From Lactobacillus johnsonii (GTDB lineage Bacteria; Bacillota; Bacilli; Lactobacillales; Lactobacillaceae), in NCBI RefSeq assembly GCF_013487865.1, contig NZ_CP047409.1, positions 1,302,001 to 1,366,000 of the forward strand: a stretch of DNA of 64,000 nucleotides, in the 5' to 3' direction. The position numbers and the translations under genes were made by a program. The notes under the pieces were generated by a model that saw only the letters and a list, made by a program, of their open reading frames with translations, had not been told where the DNA came from and searched no databases. Positions 1 through 12,269 of the stretch are shown here, in pieces (within the stretch, counting starts at the first letter, position 1; each line of letters opens with the position of its first letter).

Positions 1-1
1 G

Positions 2-172
2 AACTTGCAACAAGTTAAGGACGCTTTAGATGCAGTTGTATCACGTCCACCATTTGTTTCATTTGACGACAGCAAGATGACTGGTACTTTAGTTCGTCTT
101 CCAGAACGTGACGAAATGGAACCAGAAGTTGATGAAGCTCTTATCGTTGAATGGTACAACAAGAAGCTTTAA
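2..172 (+). CDS. rpsD: 30S ribosomal protein S4, C-terminal part
   Basis: Only the last 56 codons are in the window, entering open at the left edge and ending in TAA. The residues include VRLPERDEM and the ending [12 protein letters not shown], which match the C-terminus of bacterial S4, a primary 16S rRNA-binding protein of the small subunit. In Bacilli S4 usually carries the S4 RNA-binding domain upstream of this tail; that part is outside the window. A strong terminator follows within 20 bases, so rpsD is probably a single-gene transcript. The identification rests on this short tail but the tail is characteristic. Confidence 0.93.
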   Translation, partial: NLQQVKDALDAVVSRPPFVSFDDSKMTGTLVRLPERDEMEPEVDEALIVEWYNKKL

Positions 173-190
173 TACTTACTGCTTCATTAC

Positions 191-226
191 AAAAAAGTCT
201 TTCCTCTTTTGGAAAGACTTTTTTGT
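191..226 (+). terminator. Rho-independent terminator after rpsD
   Basis: A 14-base stem (191-204 with 211-224) closes a TCTTTT loop and is followed by a T run. It lies 18 bases after the rpsD stop. Confidence 0.9.
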
Positions 227-289
227 TTTCTTCTTTTCCACTTGCTACACTAAGAATGTAATATTTTATTATAAAAAGGAAAAAGAAAT

Positions 290-754
290 ATGACTGAAGA
301 TTTAAATACACGTCTTGAACATGCTGCTAAAGGCATTACTCCTCAAACTTGTCCCGATGAACGGAGAAGATATTTAGGTTCTTTACGTGAACGAGTTCTA
401 GTAAGAATGACTGTAAAAGAAACCGATAACTCGACCTTAGATACTTTGTTTTTAGACCATTTAAATGACTTTAAAAATTACACTATCTTAATTAATGGTA
501 AAATGCCTCAAAATAAATTTATTAGTAAATTAATGAGTTTGTGTTCACAAAAAGATATTAAGTTCACTTTAATAAATGACGAGACTGCCAAAAACGAACC
601 AGACTCCACTGGCATTTTAGTAGTTTCAAAAACTGCTATTAATCATTATAGAATTGATATCAACCAAGTATATGCTCCAGAAGTACCACATGAAAAATTA
701 TCAAAACCAAAAAAAGAAAATTTCTGGGACAAATTATTTAGAAAAAAGGACTAA
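290..754 (+). CDS. YueI-like protein (DUF1694)
   Basis: A 154-residue soluble protein of unknown function. The N-terminal half has the pattern PDERRRYLGSLRERV typical of the YueI/DUF1694 family of Firmicutes, and the rest is a small mixed alpha/beta fold ending in a basic tail (ENFWDKLFRKKD). The ATG is preceded by AAAAGGA at a good distance. It ends two bases before rarA, so the two genes are very probably cotranscribed, which would fit a housekeeping role, but no activity is established for the family. Length is normal for the family. The family assignment is from motif recognition only. Confidence 0.8.
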   Translation: MTEDLNTRLEHAAKGITPQTCPDERRRYLGSLRERVLVRMTVKETDNSTLDTLFLDHLNDFKNYTILINGKMPQNKFISKLMSLCSQKDIKFTLINDETAKNEPDSTGILVVSKTAINHYRIDINQVYAPEVPHEKLSKPKKENFWDKLFRKKD

Positions 755-756
755 TT

Positions 757-2052
757 ATGCAACCTCTTGCTTATCGTATGCGCCCCAAAAACTTAGATGA
801 AGTTGTTGGTCAAGAACATTTAGTAGGAAATAAGAAAATAATTAGACGAATGGTCGAGGCCAAACTTCTATCTTCCATGATTCTTTATGGACCTCCTGGC
901 ATTGGAAAAACTAGTATTGCCAGCGCAATTGCAGGATCCACTAAATATGCATTTAGAAAACTTAATGCAGCAACCGACACAAAAAAAGATCTTCAAATCG
1001 TTGCCGAAGAAGGAAAAATGAGTGGGACTGTCATCCTACTTTTAGATGAAATTCATCGTTTAGACAAAACAAAACAAGACTTTTTATTACCTCTTCTAGA
1101 ATCAGGAAATATTATTTTAATCGGTGCCACGACAGAAAATCCCTATATTTCCATCTCTCCTGCTATTCGATCCAGATGTCAGATTTTTGAATTACATCGT
1201 CTAAAAAAAATGGATATTTCGCATGCGATTGATCGGGCTCTTAAAGATTCCGAAACAGGATTAGGTAAATACAATGTAGAGTTAACAAAAGATGCACGTG
1301 ATCTACTAATTGAAAAAGGAAATGGCGATTTAAGGGCAACCCTTAACGCATTAGAACTAGCAGTTCTATCGACAAAAGAAGAAAAACAGGAGAACGCTGA
1401 TAATAAACTAGTAATTGATAAAGCTGAAATGCAAGATTCCATCCAATTTAAATCTCAAAATTACGATGCAAATGGTGATGGCCACTATGATTTATTATCT
1501 GCCTTTCAGAAATCAATTCGGGGTTCTGACACAGATGCAGCACTTTATTATCTAGGGAATCTCTGCGAATCTGGCGACTTAGTAGCAATCTGTAGACGAT
1601 TGTTGGTCATTGCCTATGAAGATATTGGACTCGCTAATCCCCCGGCCTGCAGTCGTACAGTTAATGCAGTACAAGCTGCTCAAATGGTAGGTCTACCAGA
1701 AGCGCGAATTATTTTGTCAAATACTGTCATTGAACTCTGCCTATCGCCCAAAAGTAATAGTGCAATTACTGCAATTGATTCAGCAATAAGTGACATTCAA
1801 AATAAGCAGAATGATCCTATCCCTGATAGTCTAAAGGACGCCCACTACAAAGGAGCAGCTACCTTAAATCATGGTGTTTCTTATCTTTATCCCCATGACT
1901 TTCAAGGTGATTGGGTTGCACAACAATACTTACCTAACAACTTAAAAAATGTCTCCTACTTCAATCCAAAAGGTAATTCAAAAATTGAAGAGGCATTAAA
2001 AAGACAATATTTGCGTCTAAAAAAAATGCAAAAAGATGGGCTGGAAAAGTAA
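757..2052 (+). CDS. rarA: Replication-associated recombination protein A (AAA+ ATPase)
   Basis: A 431-residue cytosolic AAA+ ATPase of the RarA/MgsA family, related to clamp-loader subunits and acting at stalled replication forks. The sequence begins QPLAYRMRPKNLDEVVGQEH, then shows Walker A GPPGIGKT (residues 45-52), Walker B LLLDEIH (94-100), sensor-1 region GATTENP and an arginine-finger region AIRSRCQ. The C-terminal third carries the tetramerisation domain (NPPACSRTVNAVQAAQMVGLPEARI region). Length is typical. It follows the YueI-like gene with a two-base gap and precedes a structured RNA; rarA next to the 6S RNA locus is also seen in Bacillus. Confidence 0.95.
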   Translation: MQPLAYRMRPKNLDEVVGQEHLVGNKKIIRRMVEAKLLSSMILYGPPGIGKTSIASAIAGSTKYAFRKLNAATDTKKDLQIVAEEGKMSGTVILLLDEIHRLDKTKQDFLLPLLESGNIILIGATTENPYISISPAIRSRCQIFELHRLKKMDISHAIDRALKDSETGLGKYNVELTKDARDLLIEKGNGDLRATLNALELAVLSTKEEKQENADNKLVIDKAEMQDSIQFKSQNYDANGDGHYDLLSAFQKSIRGSDTDAALYYLGNLCESGDLVAICRRLLVIAYEDIGLANPPACSRTVNAVQAAQMVGLPEARIILSNTVIELCLSPKSNSAITAIDSAISDIQNKQNDPIPDSLKDAHYKGAATLNHGVSYLYPHDFQGDWVAQQYLPNNLKNVSYFNPKGNSKIEEALKRQYLRLKKMQKDGLEK

Positions 2053-2062
2053 ATTCAATTTA

Positions 2063-2090
2063 TTGACATTAATTATATCTTTGCTAGAAT
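2063..2090 (+). promoter_or_regulatory. Strong promoter of the probable 6S RNA
   Basis: A perfect -35 TTGACA (2063-2068) is followed after 16 bases by TAGAAT (2085-2090) with an extended TGC just upstream. The expected start is around 2097, at the foot of the long stem of the RNA described next. Confidence 0.8.
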
Positions 2091-2096
2091 ATATAG

Positions 2097-2318
2097 TGAT
2101 CTGAGTTGATCAACCTAATTACAAAGTTGACCGATCAAACTAAAGACGTTGGAATTTATGAATAACATCTGAATCGGAATACTAGCTTGTCCTAGGATCC
2201 ATATTCACTGCGACATAGATTCAAATTTTGAACACTGCGGGTTCAACAAGCGTCATTATGTTGCAGTCAACTCAGATTTTATTGAAATTCAAGGAAGCGG
2301 CGTAAGCCGCTTTTTTTA
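2097..2318 (+). ncRNA. ssrS: Probable 6S RNA
   Basis: No open reading frame of note lies here, but the stretch has its own strong promoter, a perfect 11-bp closing stem (2099-2109 pairing with 2267-2277), an inner helix formed by CTGCGACAT near 2209 and ATGTTGCAG near 2257, and a terminator at the end. A roughly 180-base rod-like RNA with a long closing stem and interrupted centre is the shape of 6S RNA, which binds RNA polymerase holoenzyme and mimics an open promoter. Its place just after rarA agrees with the 6S-1 locus of Bacillus, near yrvM-yrvN(rarA). Name is by structure and synteny; another structured RNA is possible. Confidence 0.72.
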
Positions 2319-2320
2319 TT
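2295..2320 (+). terminator. Terminator of the probable 6S RNA
   Basis: A GC-rich stem AAGCGGC / GCCGCTT with a GTAA tetraloop is followed by seven T residues. Confidence 0.88.
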
Positions 2321-2336
2321 AAGTGAGGTTTAATAA

Positions 2337-2621
2337 GTGGTATTAAAGGTTCTAATGCTAATTTTTATTTTATTAGTGTTTATTACAGCTTGGTATTTAA
2401 TTAGAAGTAAAAATAAAGGACAATTCATTATTTTCACTTTTATTGGAAATAAAAAAATTAATATGCTGTTCTCAATTACTAGTTTAGTGTTAATTTTAAT
2501 TGGTTTTATTGGGATTATTATTTTATTTACCTTACCTAAAATATTTAATTTCATTACCTTAATTATTGCTGCAATGGCGCTTTCCATCTTTTCATTTACT
2601 TTTATGAATTTAAATGAATAG
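2337..2621 (+). CDS. Small three-helix membrane protein, unknown function
   Basis: A 94-residue, very hydrophobic protein. I do not recognise a family. Three membrane segments are visible: about residues 4-22 (LMLIFILLVFITAWYLI), 43-68 and 70-90. A short charged stretch RSKNKGQ follows the first. The start is GTG at 2337, preceded by GTGAGG eight bases upstream; no ATG fits better. It lies 17 bases after the terminator of the 6S-like RNA, so it may be expressed only by read-through or from a weak promoter. No neighbour suggests a function. Confidence 0.6.
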   Translation: MVLKVLMLIFILLVFITAWYLIRSKNKGQFIIFTFIGNKKINMLFSITSLVLILIGFIGIIILFTLPKIFNFITLIIAAMALSIFSFTFMNLNE

Positions 2622-2648
2622 TTTTATTATTCTATTTAAATCAAATTT

Positions 2649-2657
2649 TGGTAAAAT
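2649..2657 (+). promoter_or_regulatory. Extended -10 promoter for the universal stress gene
   Basis: TGG followed by TAAAAT (2652-2657) resembles an extended -10. No good -35 is visible. The SD GGAGAGG follows at 2664. Confidence 0.4.
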
Positions 2658-2678
2658 ATTGATGGAGAGGTGATCAAC

Positions 2679-3158
2679 ATGTTAAAACAATACCAACATA
2701 TCCAAGTTGCCGTCGATGGTTCAAAAGAAGCTGACGTTGCATTTAGCAAAGCTGTTGAAGTAGCCAAAAGAAACGGTGCTACTCTTGAGATTTTACACGT
2801 AGTAGATACCCGTGCATTTCAAGATGTTTCTAGCTTTGATTCAGCAATGGTTGAACAAGTATCTGAAGAGGCAAAAACTAAAATTGAAGAATATTATAAT
2901 CGGGCTAAAGATGCCGGAGTTAAAGATGTTCACTATTCAATTGAATTTGGTTCTCCCAAGAATATCATTGCTCATGAATTTCCAGAAGAACACAATATCG
3001 ATTTGATAATTTTAGGTGCTACTGGTTTAAACGCTGTAGAAAGATTATTAATTGGTAGTATTACGGAGTACGTTACCCGTACTGCAGCTTGTGATGTTCT
3101 TGTAATTCGTCAACCAGCTGCACAAAGCGAAGATATTAAGAAAAATAGAAAAAATTAA
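2679..3158 (+). CDS. Universal stress protein, UspA family
   Basis: A 159-residue cytosolic protein of the Usp superfamily. It begins with the first beta strand and ADP-binding aspartate (HIQVAVDGSKEAD) and near the end carries the nucleotide-binding signature G-2x-G-9x-G-S (GATG, nine residues, GS), so it belongs to the ATP-binding subgroup. I chose ATG 2679 because GGAGAGG lies eight bases upstream; an in-frame GTG at 2670 overlaps that SD and is unlikely. The role of such proteins is stress endurance, with the client unknown. It stands alone between its own promoter-like sequence and a bidirectional terminator shared with rodA. Confidence 0.9.
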   Translation: MLKQYQHIQVAVDGSKEADVAFSKAVEVAKRNGATLEILHVVDTRAFQDVSSFDSAMVEQVSEEAKTKIEEYYNRAKDAGVKDVHYSIEFGSPKNIIAHEFPEEHNIDLIILGATGLNAVERLLIGSITEYVTRTAACDVLVIRQPAAQSEDIKKNRKN

Positions 3159-3162
3159 GAGC

Positions 3163-3200
3163 AAAAAAATACCTCATCAAAAACGATGAGGTATTTTTTT
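3163..3200. terminator. Bidirectional terminator between the usp gene and rodA
   Basis: A 15-base stem (AATACCTCATC with GATGAGGTATT) has an A run on the left and a T run on the right, so it can serve both converging genes. Confidence 0.9.
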
Positions 3201-3206
3201 ATACTT

Positions 3207-4403
3207 TTAAAAGTCTCCAGCAGTACTAAAAATATAATCTTTATGGTGCCACTTCATCGATAGAATCAACCCAATTCCAATCATATTTCCCAATAAGGCT
3301 GATCCCCCTTGAGATACAAATGGTAGTGGGATACCAGTCAATGGTAAAAGATCAATTCCCATTCCGATATTTTCAAAAACGTGGAATAAAATCATCATGA
3401 TAATTCCTGTAGAAATATAAGAGTAAAATGCATTTTTTGTTTCAAAAGTAATTTTGACCATTTGAAAAATTAAATAGAAATAAATCAAAATTAAAGCACA
3501 ACATCCTACAAAACCTAATGATTCTCCAATAACTGAGAAAACCATATCGGAAGTTCTAACAGGAACATAAACACTAACTTTACCAAAACCATGTCCCCAG
3601 ATTTGACCTGATCCAATCGCCTTCATACTTTGCCACAACTGATAGGCCCCTGAAGAAGTATCTTGAGATGGATTTAACCAAGAGTTAATTCTTTGAAACT
3701 GATAGGCCCTAAAGTTAAATGCACTTCCTAAAAATGCTTGTCCACCAGGTGTAGTAACCAGTAAGATTGCCGTAGCTCCAATAATAAAGACGACGCCATA
3801 TACTGGTATGATAATTTTCCAAGTAATTCCTGAAACTAAAATTACCCCACCAACAATTGCGAAGAACACAAGCATGGTACCAAAGTCATTTTGAAGTTTT
3901 AGCAAAACTGCAACTGGAATTAACCAAGCGAATATTTTACCAATCAAAAGCCAATCTGTTTTAAAAGTGTGGGCATACTGTTCATTATGCCGTTCTACCA
4001 CTCTTGCTAACATTAAAATAAAGGCAGGTTTCATTATTTCAGAGGGTTGAAAAGTTAATGGTCCTAATTTAAACCAACTCTTCGCACCAGTATCAGCAAA
4101 TACTTGCCTGTTATACAAGAATAAAACCGCAATTAATAAAATTATTCCAATTCCATAAGCAATTGGAGCAATTTTAAAAAGTTGTTCTGCATCAAATTGC
4201 ATTACGAAAATCACCAGTGCAATTGATACAAGATACCAAACTGCTTGAGTAATAACCGCTTTTACTGGACTCCCCATTTTAGGATCGTTAACAGTAGCAA
4301 CCCAAATACCGTATAAACTGATGACGGCTAATAAAAAGACTGGAACTACTACACCCCATGCGATGCGATCATACCAATCTGCTTTATTTTCAACTTTTGT
4401 CAT
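3207..4403 (-). CDS. rodA: Rod-shape SEDS glycosyltransferase RodA
   Basis: A 398-residue polytopic membrane protein (about ten helices) of the SEDS family (FtsW/RodA/SpoVE), which polymerises lipid II into glycan strands together with a class B penicillin-binding protein. Family motifs are present: FQPSEIMKPAFIL, QNDFGTMLVF and near the C-terminus GIPLPFVSQGGSALL. The assignment as RodA rather than FtsW rests on the position at the end of a block that starts with mbl. GGGA precedes the ATG. The gene ends just before the shared terminator. Length and motifs are intact. Confidence 0.92.
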   Translation of the reverse strand: MTKVENKADWYDRIAWGVVVPVFLLAVISLYGIWVATVNDPKMGSPVKAVITQAVWYLVSIALVIFVMQFDAEQLFKIAPIAYGIGIILLIAVLFLYNRQVFADTGAKSWFKLGPLTFQPSEIMKPAFILMLARVVERHNEQYAHTFKTDWLLIGKIFAWLIPVAVLLKLQNDFGTMLVFFAIVGGVILVSGITWKIIIPVYGVVFIIGATAILLVTTPGGQAFLGSAFNFRAYQFQRINSWLNPSQDTSSGAYQLWQSMKAIGSGQIWGHGFGKVSVYVPVRTSDMVFSVIGESLGFVGCCALILIYFYLIFQMVKITFETKNAFYSYISTGIIMMILFHVFENIGMGIDLLPLTGIPLPFVSQGGSALLGNMIGIGLILSMKWHHKDYIFSTAGDF

Positions 4404-4421
4404 TGTACATCCCTACTTTGT

Positions 4422-4649
4422 TTATTTTTCATGCAAAGTAAAGTATGAAAGCAATTCATTAATAGCACTTTCTAAAGTCTTGGAATAGAGACTATGATTT
4501 GTTTTAGAAGATACTACATGGTAGCGTTCCTCTTCTTGTTCAATAATTCCAATAGAACGTTTACCAGGAATAACAACTTCCCAGGTAGGCGCTGAAGTAC
4601 CTTTTCTTTCATTAACTTCAATATCAATACTTTCCAATTTTCTAGACAT
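4422..4649 (-). CDS. DUF2969 family protein
   Basis: A 75-residue basic/acidic mixed small protein resembling the DUF2969 family found in lactobacilli and streptococci; function unknown. I place the start at ATG 4649, giving MSRKLESIDIEVNERK, because TAGGAGA lies seven bases upstream; a longer reading frame extends to 4706 but runs through the end of yidD and lacks an SD. The middle shows short beta strands (TWEVVIPGKRSIGIIEQ). It lies between yidD and rodA and is presumably cotranscribed with them, which suggests but does not prove an envelope role. Confidence 0.75.
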   Translation of the reverse strand: MSRKLESIDIEVNERKGTSAPTWEVVIPGKRSIGIIEQEEERYHVVSSKTNHSLYSKTLESAINELLSYFTLHEK

Positions 4650-4659
4650 ATATATTCTC

Positions 4660-4953
4660 CTACTTTTTATTCGAATGAAATGCCTGCGCAATAATTTCAT
4701 CTTCATATCGTTCAGGATGAGGATTACGACGCAGGGTAAAATAATCCGGTACTGGATCTACTCCTCCCTTAATAAAAGGATTACAGCGTAATATCCGCGC
4801 TAGTCCCATTATTAAGCCTAAAATTGCTCCATGCTTTTTTAAAGCATCAATCATATAGCTTGAACAGGTAGGATAATACCTACATGTTGGTGGCAAAATT
4901 GGAGAAATAAATTTTTTGTAAACATTTACTAACCCAATTAACAATTTATTCAT
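4660..4953 (-). CDS. yidD: Membrane protein insertion efficiency factor YidD
   Basis: A 97-residue protein with the YidD hallmark [10 protein letters not shown] and the later motif [14 protein letters not shown]. YidD is a small membrane-associated protein that assists YidC-dependent insertion of inner-membrane proteins. The ATG lies one base after the TAA of the preceding gene and there is no convincing SD, so translation probably depends on coupling to the upstream gene. In many bacteria yidD lies beside yidC and rpmH; here, as in other lactobacilli, it is inside the mbl-rodA block. Confidence 0.93.
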   Translation of the reverse strand: MNKLLIGLVNVYKKFISPILPPTCRYYPTCSSYMIDALKKHGAILGLIMGLARILRCNPFIKGGVDPVPDYFTLRRNPHPERYEDEIIAQAFHSNKK

Positions 4954-4954
4954 T

Positions 4955-5140
4955 TTAACTTAAAAACTCAAAAAAATGAATCCATGTTGTAGGAAAGAAA
5001 ATTGCAAAGGGATTACCACTTGCAACACCACATCCAATAAAGGCTCCAAGGAGCATGGTTGCAAACAAGTATAAAATAATCTTTCCTACTTTTTTTAAAT
5101 GCTTATTTACTAATGAAAAATTAAAACTTACTCTCTTCAT
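4955..5140 (-). CDS. EpuA-like single-span membrane protein
   Basis: A 61-residue protein: a basic N-terminus ([19 protein letters not shown]), one membrane helix ([19 protein letters not shown]) and a short hydrophobic C-terminal tail ending HFFEFLS. The pattern resembles the small EpuA family, which databases label as DNA-directed RNA polymerase subunit beta although the link is only that some members are fused to or encoded near competence or envelope genes. The ATG lies two bases after the mbl stop. Position between mbl and yidD suggests a role in the envelope. The family call is moderate. Confidence 0.7.
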   Translation of the reverse strand: MKRVSFNFSLVNKHLKKVGKIILYLFATMLLGAFIGCGVASGNPFAIFFPTTWIHFFEFLS

Positions 5141-5142
5141 AA

Positions 5143-6132
5143 TTAGTGTCTCTGATGATTCTCAATATTTTTAAGCAACACACCGGTTCCATTTGCAACA
5201 GCTTCTAATGGTTCATCAGCTTTTAAAACTGGAACTTGGAGATAATAAGTAATTAATTTATCAATATTCTTTAGTAAGGCTCCACCACCTGTTAACATAA
5301 TACCACGATCGATAATGTCAGCAGATAATTCAGGTGGAGTTTGTTCTAAAACTTCTTTAGTTGCAGCAACAATTGACATTAGACCATCTTCAAGAGCCTT
5401 TTGAACTTCTAATTCATTAATCGTAACTTGTTTTGGCAATCCATCAACCATATCACGACCACGAACAGTCATTGTCTTAGTTGGATCAGCTTCAAAAGCG
5501 GTCCCAAGTTGAATCTTAATTTGCTCAGCAGTGTGTTGTCCCACTAAAAGATTCTTACTACGTTTAATGTAGCTGGCAATGGCCTGATTCATTTTATCCC
5601 CAGCCCAACGAAGTGAGCGAGAAGTTACGATTTCTCCCATTGACAAGACAGCAATATCAGTCGTACCACCACCAATATCAATAACCATATTTCCTTGTGG
5701 TCTAAAAATATCTAAGCCTGCTCCTACAGCTGCTACTTTAGGTTCAAAGTCTAGGTATACTCTACCTCCACCTGATTTTTCAGCAGCTTGAATAATAGCT
5801 TTTTGCTCAATTGAAGTAACTCCAGTAGGAGCACAAATTAGAATATTAGGTTTAGACATAAAACCTTTTACGTTTAATTTTTCAATAAAGTAGCTAAGCA
5901 TTTCTTCCGTAATATCAAAATCTGCAATCACACCATTTTTCAATGGTCTAATTACTCTAATATTACCTGGCGTACGTCCCACCATTTTATATGCCTCAGT
6001 ACCGACTGCGACAACTTTATCTTTATCAGTATCTACAGCAACAACAGAAGGTTCATTTAAAACGATACCTTTGCCGGATACATTTATTAGAACATTTGCA
6101 GTTCCTAAATCAATTCCTATATCTCTTGCCAC
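5143..6132 (-). CDS. mbl: Actin-like cell-shape protein Mbl (MreB family)
   Basis: A 329-residue bacterial actin. The N-terminus RDIGIDLGTANVLINV, the run GRTPGNIRVIRPLKNGVIADF and the phosphate-2 region DIGGGTTDIAVL are all in place, and the adenosine motif is seen in MLTGGGALLKNID. The start sequence (ARDIGIDLGTANVL) is closest to Mbl among the MreB paralogues. It polymerises at the membrane and steers the elongation machinery, fitting RodA encoded downstream. GGAGGC lies upstream of the start ATG, and a promoter-like sequence is present in the 107-base gap before it. Confidence 0.93.
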   Translation of the reverse strand: MARDIGIDLGTANVLINVSGKGIVLNEPSVVAVDTDKDKVVAVGTEAYKMVGRTPGNIRVIRPLKNGVIADFDITEEMLSYFIEKLNVKGFMSKPNILICAPTGVTSIEQKAIIQAAEKSGGGRVYLDFEPKVAAVGAGLDIFRPQGNMVIDIGGGTTDIAVLSMGEIVTSRSLRWAGDKMNQAIASYIKRSKNLLVGQHTAEQIKIQLGTAFEADPTKTMTVRGRDMVDGLPKQVTINELEVQKALEDGLMSIVAATKEVLEQTPPELSADIIDRGIMLTGGGALLKNIDKLITYYLQVPVLKADEPLEAVANGTGVLLKNIENHQRH

Positions 6133-6162
6133 GCTAGTGCCTCCAGTATTTAATCATTAAAA

Positions 6163-6171
6163 ATTGTAACA
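6163..6171 (-). promoter_or_regulatory. Extended -10 promoter of the mbl operon
   Basis: On the minus strand TGT precedes TACAAT (6163-6168). A poor -35 (TTAAAG) lies 17 bases upstream. It comes after two terminators, so mbl-rodA likely form their own transcript. Confidence 0.5.
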
Positions 6172-6239
6172 TAAATACCGCTTTACTTTAAGGACAAGTG
6201 TAAAGAAGTGCTTTTCTAAAGCATTTCTTATGAAAATCA

Positions 6240-6258
6240 TTAAAAAAGCATTTTTAAT
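6240..6258 (-). terminator. Short terminator overlapping the end of the YwzB gene
   Basis: On the minus strand GCATT-AAA-AATGC is followed by TTTTTT. The hairpin is formed by the last codons of the DUF1146 gene, and the T run contains its stop. Confidence 0.6.
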
Positions 6259-6473
6259 GCCAATGATTGGTCAACTAATGCCAAAATAAATTGTCCGACT
6301 ATAAACCCTAAGGCAATCGACACAAATAGTAAAAATACTTGAATTTCAAACGTATGCCCCTTCTTAAATAATTGGTCGACTCTTAGACCTCTCATTGCTC
6401 TGAATGAAAACGCAATTGTCACTAAATATGTGATTAGACTGACAATTGCATGAACTCCTACTTGTCTCATCAT
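6240..6473 (-). CDS. YwzB-like membrane protein (DUF1146)
   Basis: A 77-residue protein with two membrane helices (VGVHAIVSLITYLVTIAFSF near the start and VFLLFVSIALGFIVGQFIL near the end), separated by the conserved basic stretch RAMRGLRVDQLFKKG. This is the DUF1146/YwzB family, which lies next to the ATP synthase or mbl genes in many Firmicutes; function unknown. I start at ATG 6473 because GGAGA lies seven bases upstream; a longer frame would run back through the atpC terminator hairpin. The gene is thus sandwiched between two terminators. Confidence 0.82.
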   Translation of the reverse strand: MMRQVGVHAIVSLITYLVTIAFSFRAMRGLRVDQLFKKGHTFEIQVFLLFVSIALGFIVGQFILALVDQSLALKMLF

Positions 6474-6487
6474 ATAATTTTCTCCAT

Positions 6488-6516
6488 AAAAAAAGACGAA
6501 CACATCGTTCGTCTTT
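6488..6516 (-). terminator. Terminator of the ATP synthase operon
   Basis: On the minus strand the stem AAAGACGAAC / GTTCGTCTTT with a five-base loop is followed by a T run. It begins seven bases after the atpC stop; the SD of the YwzB gene comes right after the T run. Confidence 0.9.
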
Positions 6517-6523
6517 CTCATTT

Positions 6524-6964
6524 CTATTTACCGTAATTTTCACGTACATGTAATCTATTAACCGCACGACGTAAAGCAATTTCAGCTTCTAGCATTTCTC
6601 TTTCGTTGTGCTTCTCTTTAGCTTCTTGCATATGTTGTTCAGCACGCTTCTTAGCTGATTGTGCACGTTTAACATCAATATTGCGAGCCTGTTCAGCACT
6701 ATCAGCGATGATAGTTGCTTCATTATTTGAGAACTCAATGTAGCCCCCATTAACAGCAATATGATCAACACGATCATTCATTTCATGCGTTCTTTTTACC
6801 CGAACTTCACCAATAGCTAAAGGAGTAACAATTGGAAGGTGATCATACATAATTGCACGATCTCCATCAATTGCGCGCATTGCTACCATTGTAGCATTGT
6901 GCGAATAGACAATACCATCAGGTGTTACAACGCTAACTTTTATAATTTTTTCTGGATCTGCCAT
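6524..6964 (-). CDS. atpC: ATP synthase F1 subunit epsilon
   Basis: A 146-residue F1 epsilon subunit: N-terminal beta sandwich ([21 protein letters not shown]) followed by a C-terminal pair of helices ([19 protein letters not shown] and the final [14 protein letters not shown]). Epsilon sits on the central stalk and couples and inhibits the rotary enzyme. It is the last gene of the operon, 11 bases after atpD, with GGGTGAT before the ATG. A strong terminator follows. Length is normal. Confidence 0.96.
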   Translation of the reverse strand: MADPEKIIKVSVVTPDGIVYSHNATMVAMRAIDGDRAIMYDHLPIVTPLAIGEVRVKRTHEMNDRVDHIAVNGGYIEFSNNEATIIADSAEQARNIDVKRAQSAKKRAEQHMQEAKEKHNEREMLEAEIALRRAVNRLHVRENYGK

Positions 6965-6975
6965 AACGCATCACC

Positions 6976-9397
<2,422 letters not shown>

Positions 9398-9414
9398 TGA
9401 AAAAACCTCCTCTT

Positions 9415-11488
<2,074 letters not shown>

Positions 11489-11489
<1 letters not shown>

Positions 11490-11989
11490 TAGTCATTCAG
11501 CCCCTTGATAAATTGATCTACCAAGTCTTTCTGATCAGCAGCAGATAAATTCTTACTAATTACTTTTTCAGCAATAGCAACAGAAATATCAGCTACTTGA
11601 TCTCTTGCTTCATTGAGTGCATCAGTTTTTGCTTGGGCAGCATCTTCTGATGCTCTCTTTCTAATTGCGGCAGCTTCTTGATCAGCTTGACTAATAATAT
11701 TATTCTTAGTCTTTTCCGCATTGCTCTTTGCAGTAGAAAGAATTTGTGTTGCCTCTTGTTTAGAGTCTTTCAAGGCAGCTTCACGTTGATTAGCAAGCAA
11801 TTCAGCTTTCTTTCGATCACTTTCTGCTTGATCAAGGTCACTTATTACCTTTTGACGACGTTCCTCCATCATCTTTGTTACCGGGCCCCAAGCAAAATGC
11901 TTAACTAATAGGAGCAAAGCTGCAAAGATCAAAAGATAGTAGAGTGTGTCGCCCAACTCTAATTTTAAGGCTGCAAACATAAATTGCAT
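11489..11989 (-). CDS. atpF: ATP synthase Fo subunit b
   Basis: A 166-residue peripheral-stalk subunit. One N-terminal membrane helix (LGDTLYYLLIFAALLLLVKHF) is followed by GPVTKMMEERRQKVISDLD and a long charged, alanine-rich coiled coil, then the C-terminal delta-binding part. AAGAAGGG precedes ATG 11989; an internal ATG at codon 4 is a less likely start. It overlaps atpH by one base and lies 49 bases after atpE. Confidence 0.96.
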
Positions 11990-12038
11990 GTCTCAACCCT
12001 TCTTTCTCGTAATTACGATCTTGTTCTTAAAACGCAAA

Positions 12039-12269
<231 letters not shown>

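Noticed and set aside
108-293. Plus-strand frame of 61 codons at the left edge
   Set aside because: It is another frame of the end of rpsD and runs through the terminator hairpin.
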